A stretch of 64,000 bases of DNA from Drechmeria coniospora (lineage: Eukaryota; Ascomycota; Sordariomycetes; Hypocreales; Ophiocordycipitaceae), in contig NC_054389.1 of assembly GCF_001625195.1 (NCBI RefSeq), forward strand, positions 7,436,520-7,500,519, written 5' to 3'. Below the pieces are notes generated by a model that had not been told where the DNA came from, ran no database searches, and worked only from the letters and a program-made list of their open reading frames with translations. Position 1 is the first letter of the stretch, and every line of letters begins with the position of its first letter. This document shows, piece after piece, positions 54,237-64,000 of this stretch. The position numbers and the translations under genes were made by a program.

Positions 54237-54689
54237 ATGGCCGCTCCCATGAACCCCCCCTTGGAGGACCCCGGGGAGGCGTCGCTGTCGAAGCTTCTCG
54301 CCAACTTGACGGCGACGCTGCACCCGACGACCTATGTCTTTGCCACCGTCGTCGACGTGGCCCAACTGCCACCCTTGGAGAACATCCAGCTGCTGTTCCG
54401 TGAATCCGAGGGCATCACCGTCGTCACGAGCATGGACTATGTCACGGAGCACCAGATGGACTATTTCTTTCCTTGCAAGATGATTACTCTCGACGTAACC
54501 TCCAGTCTGGAAGCCGTCGGGTTCATGGCCGTTCTGGCGACGAGATTGGCGGCGAAAAACATAGGCGTCAATCCTGTCAGTGCATTCTACCACGACCATT
54601 TGTTTGTGTCCCTCGGTAGCGAGAAGGAGGCGATGGATGTGTTGTCGACCGTGGCCGAAGAGAACAAGAAGGCGACCGATGACGAGTGA
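54237..54689 (+). CDS. Small ACT-domain protein (ACT_3/ACT_7, DUF2241 type)
   Basis: Single exon, 150 aa, start MAAPMNPPLEDPGEASLSK. An N-terminal block LSKLLANLTATLHPTTYVFA precedes an ACT-like fold: EGITVVTSMDYVTEH, MITLDVTSSLEAVGFMAVLA, RLAAKNIGVNPVSAFYHDH and LFVSLGSEKEAMDVL. This two-part layout matches the short ACT_3 plus ACT_7 proteins of bacteria and fungi. ACT domains bind amino acids, so an amino-acid-sensing or regulatory role is plausible but not shown. There is no enzyme domain and no signal peptide, so it is probably cytosolic. It is divergent from SRP54 and is the last gene before a long gene-free stretch. Confidence 0.85.
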   Translation: MAAPMNPPLEDPGEASLSKLLANLTATLHPTTYVFATVVDVAQLPPLENIQLLFRESEGITVVTSMDYVTEHQMDYFFPCKMITLDVTSSLEAVGFMAVLATRLAAKNIGVNPVSAFYHDHLFVSLGSEKEAMDVLSTVAEENKKATDDE

Positions 54690-57600
54690 CATGTTCTCGC
54701 CGTCGCGATGCTTTGATCCCATCACATCACGCCGCCAGTTGCTAAGAGAAGAATCGAAGCAACGAGATTGACTTTCGCAACGTGTGGAACAAGGAGTTAT
54801 ATTTATATACAAATATGAGTGCTTGCACCTCCCTAACAAGTTCAACAGACGACTCATCTGTTTGTACCGAGCACATAGGCTGCAATGGAAGAAGCTGAGC
54901 AGCCAGCCCAACAGGCGAATGCAACAAGAGACAATCGCCGCGATGGTAATCTAATGCATTCACTCGGCTATTCTAACCAGGCTGTTGCAACCCAAATAGT
55001 CCTTTCTATTAGCCGCCAAGTTCAATACGCCGCAATGCATTCAATCGAGCCAGTTAAACGCTCTATGTGCCTGGCTTCTACGAAAAGAGCAAGGTGAAGA
55101 GTCAATTGCCATCATGTCTTCTAGTAAGGATAGCCGCCCGCCGACTATCCTGCGAAAAGCTTCCTGCAGCACTTGTGTGGTCCGCCGGCCATTACACCAT
55201 CCGTTATGCATTACGAAAGCAACGCAATCGCCGCGATATTGCTTAGTTGGACCCGCCTAGTAGCGAACAAATTCAACTCTTTCATCCTCAATGAGCTTAC
55301 GACCATCAAACCGGACGCGGGAGCAATGTGACGACAAACTTTGGTCTATTGAGCTTTGGGCCCAGCCTGGTGTCAGGGGTTGCTCTCCCCGGATGGTTGC
55401 TCGGGCAGCCCCAAGTTAAGCCGAACAGCAAGCGCTGCCGCGGACGAGGGCTTCCATCTGCACCATCACACGCGCAGCTCGCACATGCTAACACTCGCGT
55501 ATTTATAGCCGCCAGCGCTGAAGGCTGCGGCGAGCTCAGACGAGGCATGGTACGTTGAATGCAACCATACGCCCGGCCTCTGCCCATCAGAGTCGGCCAC
55601 GAAACACCTGGAAGGCATACATGACCATAGTCAACGAGGAGGCCTGTCGAAGAGATCGGCGCGACGTGTTTGTTGTACTTGCCCTTTCCAGTACAAGGAA
55701 CGGGGTTCGGCTGATACATGAGGCTATTGCGAACGAATTACTCCTCTGGTTTGCGGCTGGGTTCGAATGCATCCAGGCCTTCGATTTATGGAGGATAATG
55801 CTCCAGCTCCAGCACACGCTTCCAACGAACCGAAAAAGATCGAAAGTCGAGGTATTCAAGCTTCGCTCTGCCCGCTTACAGCCCAGATGTTATGGTCTCG
55901 GGCGTAATTACATGAGGCAAAAGGGGCGCGATCCCACCTAGAGGCTCGCCTATAAACATTCTTTCCCTTCCACCCAGCAAGTCTGTTGATAAATCTTTTG
56001 AGATTCCTAGAGCAGGTGCCTAGCGATCCCGTAACGTTTAAAGGACTTCCCTTGCTTGGTAAATCAGGAGGCCTATAGCTGCTGACTTGAGAAGAGTGGA
56101 AAACGACCAGCGGGAAAATTGCTCCCAGAGCAGGCTATCGAACAGCAAGGATCCGTACTGAGTTCGCACTTGTTGGGACGCAGCTGGACAAGCACAGCGA
56201 ACAGATTACAGAGCCTGGCGACGGGGACTCGCTGATGATAGGGATGAATGCGGCTGCCCCTAAACCCGCGACGGTCCGGCTAGCAGAAAGACGCGAGGGC
56301 CCGAACACTGCCCGTGCCGAATCCGAGCTACGGCGAAGTGGGCTTCCCAGGAATCCACCGAAGAAGAGGATCAGGGAAAAGTGCCATCCTCGAGCTAAGT
56401 CTCTCAAGAGGACACAGAGGGGTTGCAGCAGCCTTAGTGAGTCCATAACACTTGGGATGTTATTTCAAAGGATCATCTTCGAGCTTCAAGCTTGGGATGC
56501 TATTTCTTGCGGCTATATTTGAGAGCTTATTTATACTATGCCTGACTGCTGCGAGGCTGCTATTGTAGCTAAGAGTTTTCGTTTTATTGTTATCAAAATA
56601 CCAATACAACGAAAACTATGATCCTGCTTGTGGGGAGCCAGCATGATTATTCGTCCTATACGTACCCCGTACAGTACATGGGCACCATACTCGTACTTGC
56701 ACCTAGTATTGAGTATAACTACAGATTACTTGCAGAGAACATTTTACTGAATATTCCAAGAACTTGGAATACGTCTGTTGGTGCGGCATACCTGCAGAGT
56801 ACTTGTACGGAATACTATGGCTACATGGCGTACGATGTTCGATTCGTTGATGATCCCATCCGCTCCCAGCTCTGAGCGTTCAGAGTGGGGATAACAGGAA
56901 ACGCACCAACTGTCATCATGAAACGCTGTAATCCATACTGGTTATGAAATGAGGCTTTTCGTCAACTGGATCGCGTTGTGCCTGTTGCATGTGACTTGCT
57001 GTGCAGAAGAGTGATAGATCCTTGACAACACATCTCCATCTCGCAGCCGGTTACCGCTGCCTACAACGCCGTCCGCCTCTGACCACTCTTTTTTGGCCTT
57101 AATTCTGATTCTAGCTTCCGGAGAGTCTTATTACTATACGCCGACTTTTGTTTGCCTTGTGTCCACACGGCCAAATATGCCAGTCCTTGAAGTAAGGATC
57201 AAGAAAAGTAAGGATCAAGAAGTCAAGGCGGCAATGACGGGAACAACGACTTAGAAACGAACAGGGCAAAGCCAATCAACCAGGAACTAGTTTCGTATTC
57301 ATGTTGTTAATTTGACTGTTGTGCTCCATGTTGATGTAATGAATTTTCAGGTTGTTAACAGAAATGCGACATCACACCGCGTTTTGTCACCCACCACAGG
57401 GACTGTGATACAAGCACGACTGAGCTTGGTTCAATCTAGATTGTGCTTTAGGGGTTGAGATTTCGATGAAAAACGAAACAGAATGAGGAACTTCAGGGGC
57501 ATTATCCCTCGACATGGCCTTGAAAATACCTTGACAGTCAAATTTCCGTCTGGGCTGCGATATATCATCCTCACGCGCACACGATGGTCACAGCTATATA

Positions 57601-58320
57601 TCGTTACTGATATGTTCTGCACATGCTTTTGCATTGGGGTCAACCAATGTCATCATCGCATTGCCGAAATACACACTCAAGTAGTTTTCATGACAGATGA
57701 TCATCATACCTTAAACCTGCTCATCGTGAACCACCTCCCTTGGTAGACATGATCAGCACAATGAAAAATGTCCGTCCCAAAGTATAGAGTTCATTCGACG
57801 GACCTTGCCAATGTGTGATCACCCATAGTATGTCCATGCGAACGTGATAAAAATGGTCAAGTATCGACAATAATCGTGTCAATGGGACAGAGGGTGCGGG
57901 CACTCAGGATAATGGCCTCCAGAGTGATGCTTCACCATACCGATATTGTCATGACTGTAATAAGACCCTCTTGGTACAATCAGCATGGCATCTTGGAGGT
58001 CTGCAAGTACAATATTTTTTCTTGGAATTTACATGTTGGAATAAACTCCGACGCAATCTGAGATTTGCTATATGTTAATATGATTATAGGCGATACAATT
58101 ACTCGCAATGGCAACTATTCCATTTATATTTACATCAAAAAAGTGCATTTGATACCAGTCATGGCAGACTAGTATGCCAACGTGTACATTACAGCGGCGA
58201 CAATGTCGAAGAGACCAAATAGAAACATGAATGTGATATGGAAAGAAAGAAAGGTTCCATTCGTCCACTCCCGGAGATCAACCCATGTATAATATCCATC
58301 GCATTTGTTCGTCAACTGGT
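54690..58320. other. 3.6-kb AT-richer stretch without a supported gene, possible decayed element
   Basis: By eye the base composition is more AT-rich than the left-hand spacers and, except for a small cluster at about 56650-56830, GTAC islands are absent. Frames of 60-140 codons carry frequent stops; I recognised no transposase, reverse transcriptase or terminal repeat. A tandem AGTAAGGATCAAGAA pair lies near 57190-57220. It could be relic transposon DNA or long untranslated flank. Confidence 0.5.
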
Positions 58321-60638
58321 TTATATCTTTACGGGCGTCGCTAGCTTCAAAGTGATGGCCTTGCCGGAAAACTTCAACCAGGAGATGGGTGGCTCGCTGC
58401 CGACCTTATCGAGGGTCGATGTGCCTCCGCTGGCTGTCACGGTGCCGGTTGGGAAGGTGACCGGCACCGGCACGCTGCAGGTGTTATCCTTCGTGGTGAC
58501 GGTGACCGAGACAATGGTATTACCGTCGGCGGCGAATGTGTACGAAACCTTGGGCTTGCAGGCATCGAGAGCCTGGCGGTTGAGGAAATAGGTGGCAATA
58601 TCGTCGTGCTTGAGCGAGATGATGGGCCAGTTCGTCAGGCGGTACATCTCTTGCGCGATCGTCTCGACCCAGCTCATGATGAGCGACATTTTTCCGGTCT
58701 GAGAGCCAACAGTGATGCTTTCCACATCCGTCTGCCGCATGTTGGCCTGATGGAACATATAAGGGTCGGCTTGGAGACCTAGCAGATAGCGGGTGTTGGT
58801 GGCGCGAGCGTCGTTCAGAAGAGATGTGAAGTCGCCCTGGCCCGCCGAAGTGTCCTTCCACTCCTGGACAGTGCAGTCGGCCTTGTCGCAGTTGTAGTAG
58901 ATGGTGGTCGCGTAGCGAGGTATGATTGTGATGCCCGTGTTGCCGTTGGACTCCACAGTGCTCGCGAGGGGCCAGAACCTGCTCTGTTGGTTGCGCAGCA
59001 CCGGTCGGGTATTGTCACCGACGACGTAAGCGATGCCGTTGTCAGTCCAGCCCTTGATGGCATCGGCGTTGTGCAAGCCGGTGATGGCCGGAGGGATGAT
59101 GCCCTTGGGCGAGAAGCGGGTCGCCCTGTCGATACCCATCTGCTTCAGCCAAGCCTGGTTGAAAGCGATCTCACGCGCGGCATCGTGATACGTTGCATTG
59201 TTCAGCTCCTCGTGCGAAAAGGTGTGTGAGACGTGAGCAAACGCGTTGAGATTCGCCGATGACGTGAACCAGGCCGCCAGGGGACTGAGACGCGCACAGG
59301 TTAGCGACCAGCCGTACTTTTCAAACTCTGCCGGCCAGAGATCTGTGCCCGTTCCGGGCGTCTTCTTGTACTCGAGAGCAGTGTCTGGAGGGGAGTCGTA
59401 GTTGACTGCATACGCAGGCTTGCACAGCGTCGCTCCGGTTGTCGTATTGGTGGCATCGTCAATGTCACCGTTGCCGTTGTGGCCCATCTCGAGCCAGAAG
59501 CTTGAGCCGGTAGGCAGACGGGCATTGATATTCCTCTGCCACGTAACGTGTGCGTCGAGATCACCCGTCCGGATCTTGAAGGCGGTGCCGTTAGGCTTAT
59601 ACAGCCCCGTCTCGAGCTGAACGTCATCCACCTGGGCACTTAGGTGAGTCTTGCGCTTGCCGGAAAACAGACCACGAGTCATCCAGTGAATGTAGGCGTG
59701 CTGCAGGTAGTTTGTCGTCGCCGACCATTCGGGCGCCCAGCTGATGAACCAGACCATCTGCTGGCGACCCTCGAGGCTGTTAATAACGGCTGCAGTTGTC
59801 TTGGTCGTGAAGCTTCCCGCTGCTTCGAAGCTGGCGATTTCCCAGGTAAAGTTGGCCTGCGATATTGTTGCCGGATAGTGCCAGAGCCCTCGGGTGCTTA
59901 CGCCGGCATTTCTGACTCAAACCTCAGCATTGAACCATCAGAGAGACTGGTGACATATGATGAAAGTAGAAAAGGGTGTAAAAGGGGTAATGAGGCCAGA
60001 GAAAGAAAAACAAATGCTAGGGGTAACCGGTCGGGGATGGGGGACGAAAGGGTTCCATCACTCACGCCTTGAGATTTGCGGTCGGAAAGCCAGTTATGTT
60101 TGTGAAGCTTATCTTCTGATCGACAGTGTCCTCGCAGCAGCCGGTATTTGCAATCGCCGGCAAAACTCCTGCGCAAGGGCGAGAAATAATGGATTAGCAT
60201 ACATGGATGGCCAGGAAATATACAGACGCTTCCTTGCTCACCAAACTCGGCTTTGGGATACTCATTCAGACGAACCATCCGAACGTTAAAGGCTGACTGG
60301 TACGAATGGATCTGCGACCATTGCTGGTCGGTGATGGCGCTTATCCAGGTTGCGTTGACATCATACGAAACATCGTTGATGGTGACGATGGCACCGTAGC
60401 GACCTTGAATAAGGGATGAGTTTAGCACTGGCAGAGGCGCGCCAGCTTGGGGAACCAAGAGTTTTTCGTAAGAGATGCCGTAGCCATCGAGACCAAGCGT
60501 GGCCTGCTGGGCCTCAACGTCGTTGCGGGCAATGACCAGGACAGTGCTGTCCACGGTGACGGCCACGGCGGCGGTGGAATCACAGTTCCCGATACCTAGG
60601 ATGGAGCCGATCCAGCAAATGACGTTTTGAAGTAACAT
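58321..60638 (-). CDS. agd3: Agd3-like secreted galactosaminogalactan deacetylase (CE18 type)
   Basis: Exons 60638-60242, 60168-60066 and 59911-58321; introns 60241-60169 and 60065-59912; 696 aa, phases close. The N-terminus MLLQNVICWIGSILGIGNC can serve as a secretion signal. An N-terminal domain follows: TVLVIARNDVEAQQ, GYGISYEKLLVPQAG, IQGRYGAIVTINDVSYDVNA, and FNVRMVRLNEYP. Spliced exon 2 gives the family wording GVLPAIANTGCCED and ISFTNITGFPTANLKA joined to NAGVSTRGLWHYPA. The catalytic-domain blocks are MVWFISWAPEWSATTNYLQH, FWLEMGHNGNGDID (near residue 309) and HVSHTFSHEELNN (near 395), with the Asp and His typical of polysaccharide deacetylases. The enzyme removes acetyl groups from GalNAc residues of the GAG exopolysaccharide, making it cationic and adhesive. 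It is divergent from the ega3-like gene. Confidence 0.9.
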
Positions 60639-61378
60639 TGTGGGCGTGATAAAAAAGAAGGAAACGGGGACTGGAAGAGGGAGGGATGGTGAATGAAACG
60701 ACAGGTACTGAGGGAATGCTGGGAGGTGGTATCGAAGGACGCGGCAATATACGTCCTATATAAGCCATATTGAAGGCAAACATTTGAAACTTTCCATCCC
60801 ATCCAGGGGTGAGCTTTGACAGAAAGCCAAGAAATGTTCATGGCTACAGGATGTGTCGATAGTTTGCGGCTTACGTCTCAAGCAAAGACCTATCGTGTTG
60901 ACGGCTTCTGCGGATGACGTGGAATAGGCCACCAACTATTGGAACTCCGCGGACCAGTTCGCAGCTCAGCTGCCATTAGACCTAGAAATATATCCACTCC
61001 TATACATTGAAAGCCATGGGTCAAGTTCTATTTCGGATGAACGTGGTACTGGCCGCGTATGTATCTTGGCCACGACTCGCACTCTCTTGGCCAGTCTATG
61101 TTATGGTCATGTAGGCATCCCATGATGCAGAAAGGACGAGCAACGTGGAGCGAGCACAGCACATATGCCGTCTCCTACACACGTGCACCGAAGTATGATT
61201 TCAGTCGTTCAAGACGCTACGACAAGCCGCCCTGACCGAACGGTGAGCGGAAAGGGATCCTACTGTTGAGGTTTGAAACACACATTCACTCATCTAAATA
61301 TCCGCACACACACACACACACGCGCGCGCACGCACACACACGCACACACACACACACGCTCACTCACTCACTCACTCA

Positions 61379-61451
<73 letters not shown>

Positions 61452-62664
61452 GCAAATTGGGGAATGGGGTGAGCGTAGTGAGTCAACAGGGCACTGGCCA
61501 ACTCACGAGCCGAGGCTGCAGATGTAATGGAACATATCATGGTCGTGGAAGAGGGTGGTAGCAGGGGGGTAATGGGGGGAGGAGGGGGGTGTATGGTGAC
61601 GAAGGTGCAGCACTGGAAAGGAAAGGCCATAGAGTCACAGTTTGATAATATGCACCATGTCATCACAGATGGCAACACCTCAGTGACCCGAGCACAGCCA
61701 TACGAGGTCAGGCCTCGACGCACGGAGACTTGGCTGTGTAGGATTCCGCATGCAAGAGTGGGGATTGCGGTAGCAGCCAGAGCGCTGGCTGGCATATTCA
61801 TGTAGTCGTCCTGCGGACTACACGATATCTCTGCCGTCTCTAATTCCTGCGGCCGTATGGAGAAGGAAAGGGGGGGTGGGGATAACTCGGGCATGGGCCT
61901 CCGCCATATGCCGGAATCCCGATGGTGGTGTCTGAGCGGTAGGCTAATTAGTGGAACTTCCGAGACAGGAGCCCGAACTCGCCGACGGAGGTAATATTGA
62001 GACAATCTAAGAGCGTAGATGCGGTACGGGGAAATAGGGCTCTCCGTTCCCGGGACCCTCGGCGGCAGGGGTAGTGGCCAGTTGGGCCGGTAGGTGTGAA
62101 TGTGAATGCATGAACTGGCCAGGCATGCCTTTTTGCGCTGCCGCCGTTGCAGCGCAAAACTCGGCATGAACGAGAACTTCCAAAGAGATAATTGGAAGAT
62201 GAAAGAGGGCGGAAACTGGTTGGTGGTGGCGGTGTTTGCCATGCGCCCCTGGAGTGTTCAGGGGGGGCCGGGGATGGATGGATGACGGCGATCAGTGATC
62301 AGGAATAATCACACGGGTCCCAGCACTGCCTCTCTTTCAGCCAGAGAAGAAGCACAGGCCCACTGGGAGTTTACTTATGGTAGCTGCACATTCGAATAGG
62401 TTTCGCTTAGGTCCGGAGTCCCATTTGCGCGTTGGTATTCACCAGCTTAGTTCGCCGTGTCGCCCAACTAAATAGCCGTCGAGGAGGGTACAATGTGCCG
62501 ACAGCTTGGGAAGATTTGAGACTATACGACTGTTGGATTTATAATAGGCATGTGAATACGAAGCTTTCCTCTGTCGATAATTATTTTCAAGTTTGGTTTT
62601 TCGAGTCACCCGACGACGTCCATTCGTTTGTCAATCAACTACGGTAGACACCGAGCGGCCCGTG
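60639..62664. promoter_or_regulatory. Shared 2-kb divergent upstream region of the agd3- and ega3-like genes
   Basis: No gene supported. It should contain both promoters. It includes a long CA microsatellite at 61305-61449. Functional sites cannot be assigned from sequence alone. Confidence 0.55.
61305..61449. repeat. Compound CA / CACT microsatellite
   Basis: CA repeats at 61305-61356 with CGCG interruptions, a CACT tetranucleotide run at about 61357-61380, then an uninterrupted CA run of about 34 units to 61448. Confidence 0.97.
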
Positions 62665-63760
62665 ATGGCCTCCATGGAGAAAGCAGAGCCAGTTTTGGCC
62701 CCAAAAGCGCCAAATTCTAGAAAGAAGAAATTTATTCTAGGTATTGCTGTGCTTGTGGTTGTCGTCGTCGTCGCGCTGGCCGTGGGCCTAGGCGTGGGCC
62801 TCTCACGCAACAAGGGAGACGAAAACGAAAGCAAAAACGATGAAAAAACACCTCCGAGCGCTGGTGGTAGCATTAATCGAACATCCATCTGGAAGCCAGA
62901 GGTAGGAACTCCCTGGCAGATTATCCTGAGCAAGCCCATCAAGCTCAGCAGCGACGATGGCGCCGTCTCGCCTAATACGACAGTCTACGACCTTGACATG
63001 TTTGAAAACGACGCCGAATCCTTCCGCAAGCTCATAAATGCCGGAATAAATGTCATCTGCTACTTCAGCGCCGGCTCATGGGAAGAGTGGCGCGATGATG
63101 CCGCCAAGTTCGACAAAAAGGATCTCGGCAAGGAGCTCGACGGTTGGCCGGGCGAGAAGTGGCTAGATGTGAGGAGCGATTCGGTACGAAGCATCATGAA
63201 GGAACGCATAAAGCTGGCTGCTTCAAAGGGATGCATGGCTATTGACCCGGACAACGTGGATGGCTTTGTAAGTTGCGACTTCTGATTCATGCACGTGCAA
63301 CTGGAGCGAGCTCAAATGCGACGAGTGCTAATATCCATCGTGTTTCCCGCAGCAAAACGAAAACGGCCTTGGACTGACGGCCAACGATGCGGCTGACTTT
63401 GTCAAGTTTCTGGCCGGCGAAGCCGCCTCGTACAACATGTCAACGGGCCTCAAGAATGCGGCCGACATTATCGACGACGTGCTCGACGTGGTGCACTTTT
63501 CGGTCAACGAGCAGTGCATTGAGATGGCCGAGTGCCCGTCATTTGCGCCTTTCATCAAGGCTGGCAAGCCCGTCTTCAACATTGAGTACCCCGAAGGTGC
63601 CCCTGACGATCTCAGCGCACAAGTCACGACCAACATCTGCTCGCACAGGGGAAACGCCGCCGGGACTGAAGGCTTCAGCACCGTCATCAAGAAGATGAAC
63701 CTGGATGGGTGGGTCGAGTACTGCGACGGCAATAAGTTTGACACTCCCATCAACAGTTGA
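62665..63760 (+). CDS. ega3: Ega3-like GH114 endo-alpha-1,4-galactosaminidase, membrane-anchored
   Basis: Exons 62665-63267 and 63353-63760, intron 63268-63352 with a GTGCTAAT branch site, 336 aa. The start is MASMEKAEPVLAPKAP. A short basic cytosolic tail (SRKKKF) precedes a single membrane segment at about residues 23-45 (ILGIAVLVVVVVVALAVGLG), so this is a type II anchored protein. After a charged linker comes the GH114 barrel: WKPEVGTPWQIILSKPI, VYDLDMFEND, INVICYFSAGSWEEWRDD (near 130-146, with acidic residues), CMAIDPDNVDGF spliced to QNENGLGLTANDAADF, and VFNIEYPEG. This order matches the GH114 enzyme Ega3 that cuts galactosamine-rich GAG. With the deacetylase across the shared spacer it suggests a GAG gene cluster running off the right edge. 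Confidence 0.9.
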
Positions 63761-64000
63761 CCTAGTTGCCACTTTTTTCTCTTGTCTTATCCATTATCCC
63801 TGCGTTCTTTGGAATGATATCGCTGCGACGAAGTGTGAAAACTAGACTATAGATTACATGTAATACTATTAACGCACATTTTAACTTTATTTGTTATGTC
63901 GCGAACATGAGTGAGGGAGTGGATGAGTGAGTGAACAGTTTACAAATGACTCTCGGCTGTGTCTTCACGTTATCCCGGCCACAGTTCCTGCGAATCGCTT
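63761..64000. other. 3' flank of the ega3-like gene
   Basis: Only presumptive 3' untranslated sequence; a GAGTGAGTGGATGAGTGAG-type repeat lies near 63910-63935. Confidence 0.5.

Noticed and set aside
55690..55775. tRNA-like T-arm word GGGTTCGAATGC
   Set aside because: No matching acceptor, D or anticodon arms could be built around it.
61266..61527. Frames rich in His-Thr or Cys-Val repeats
   Set aside because: Direct translation of the CA microsatellite.
61376..62242. 288-codon minus-strand frame between the agd3- and ega3-like genes, considered as another cluster gene
   Set aside because: It has no signal peptide or glycoside-hydrolase motif and ends in the CA repeat.

Overview
The window is nuclear DNA from a filamentous ascomycete. 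The evidence is short 50-150 bp introns with GTRNGY donors, GC-rich exons, fungal-only families (Rkm4, UVDE, ENA-type Na+ ATPase, Zn2Cys6 regulator, Lcl2, GH114/CE18 exopolysaccharide enzymes) and single-gene transcription units on both strands. Family resemblance suggests a Sordariomycete, most likely Hypocreales; that placement is inference. I assembled seventeen protein genes, fifteen of them complete multi-exon or single-exon models whose phases close, one cut by the left edge, plus one tRNA-Asp.

Layout. 0-3.6 kb: rkm4 (cut by the left edge) and the UV-damage endonuclease uve1, both on minus. 7.2-10.7 kb: an ENA-type Na+/K+ exporting P-type ATPase. 15.8-20.8 kb: a regulator with two Zn2Cys6 clusters, convergent with a Baeyer-Villiger-type flavin monooxygenase. 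22.6-26.0 kb: phosphatase inhibitor 2 (glc8), lcl2 and mitochondrial ribosomal protein bL27m. 28.1-30.8 kb: an unusual C2H2/DUF3716-like/cupin protein. 32.0-36.9 kb: a very large protein with an N-terminal hydrolase-like fold, a perfect 318-bp internal duplication and a C-terminal CorA-like membrane domain. 37.9-46 kb: a polytopic membrane protein, a 19-bp minisatellite, mitoribosomal mL57, tRNA-Asp, an APH-type kinase and a 2OG-Fe(II) dioxygenase. 49.3-54.7 kb: a GPI-type wall protein, SRP54 and an ACT-domain protein. 54.7-58.3 kb: a gene-free, AT-richer stretch. 58.3-63.8 kb: a divergent pair, agd3-like deacetylase and ega3-like GH114 galactosaminidase, which together look like part of a galactosaminogalactan (GAG) gene cluster that would continue past the right edge.

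Two things stand out. First, the gene-free spacers left of about 54 kb contain islands extremely rich in the tetramer GTAC, built from variants such as TACTCCGTAC and AAGTACTTGTAC, with no coding content. The right-hand end, which holds the GAG-type genes, largely lacks them. Second, the agd3/ega3 pair is the clearest functional unit: a secreted deacetylase and a membrane-anchored glycoside hydrolase acting on the same adhesive exopolysaccharide, transcribed away from a shared 2-kb spacer that carries a long CA microsatellite. Most other neighbours are housekeeping genes with no evident shared pathway.
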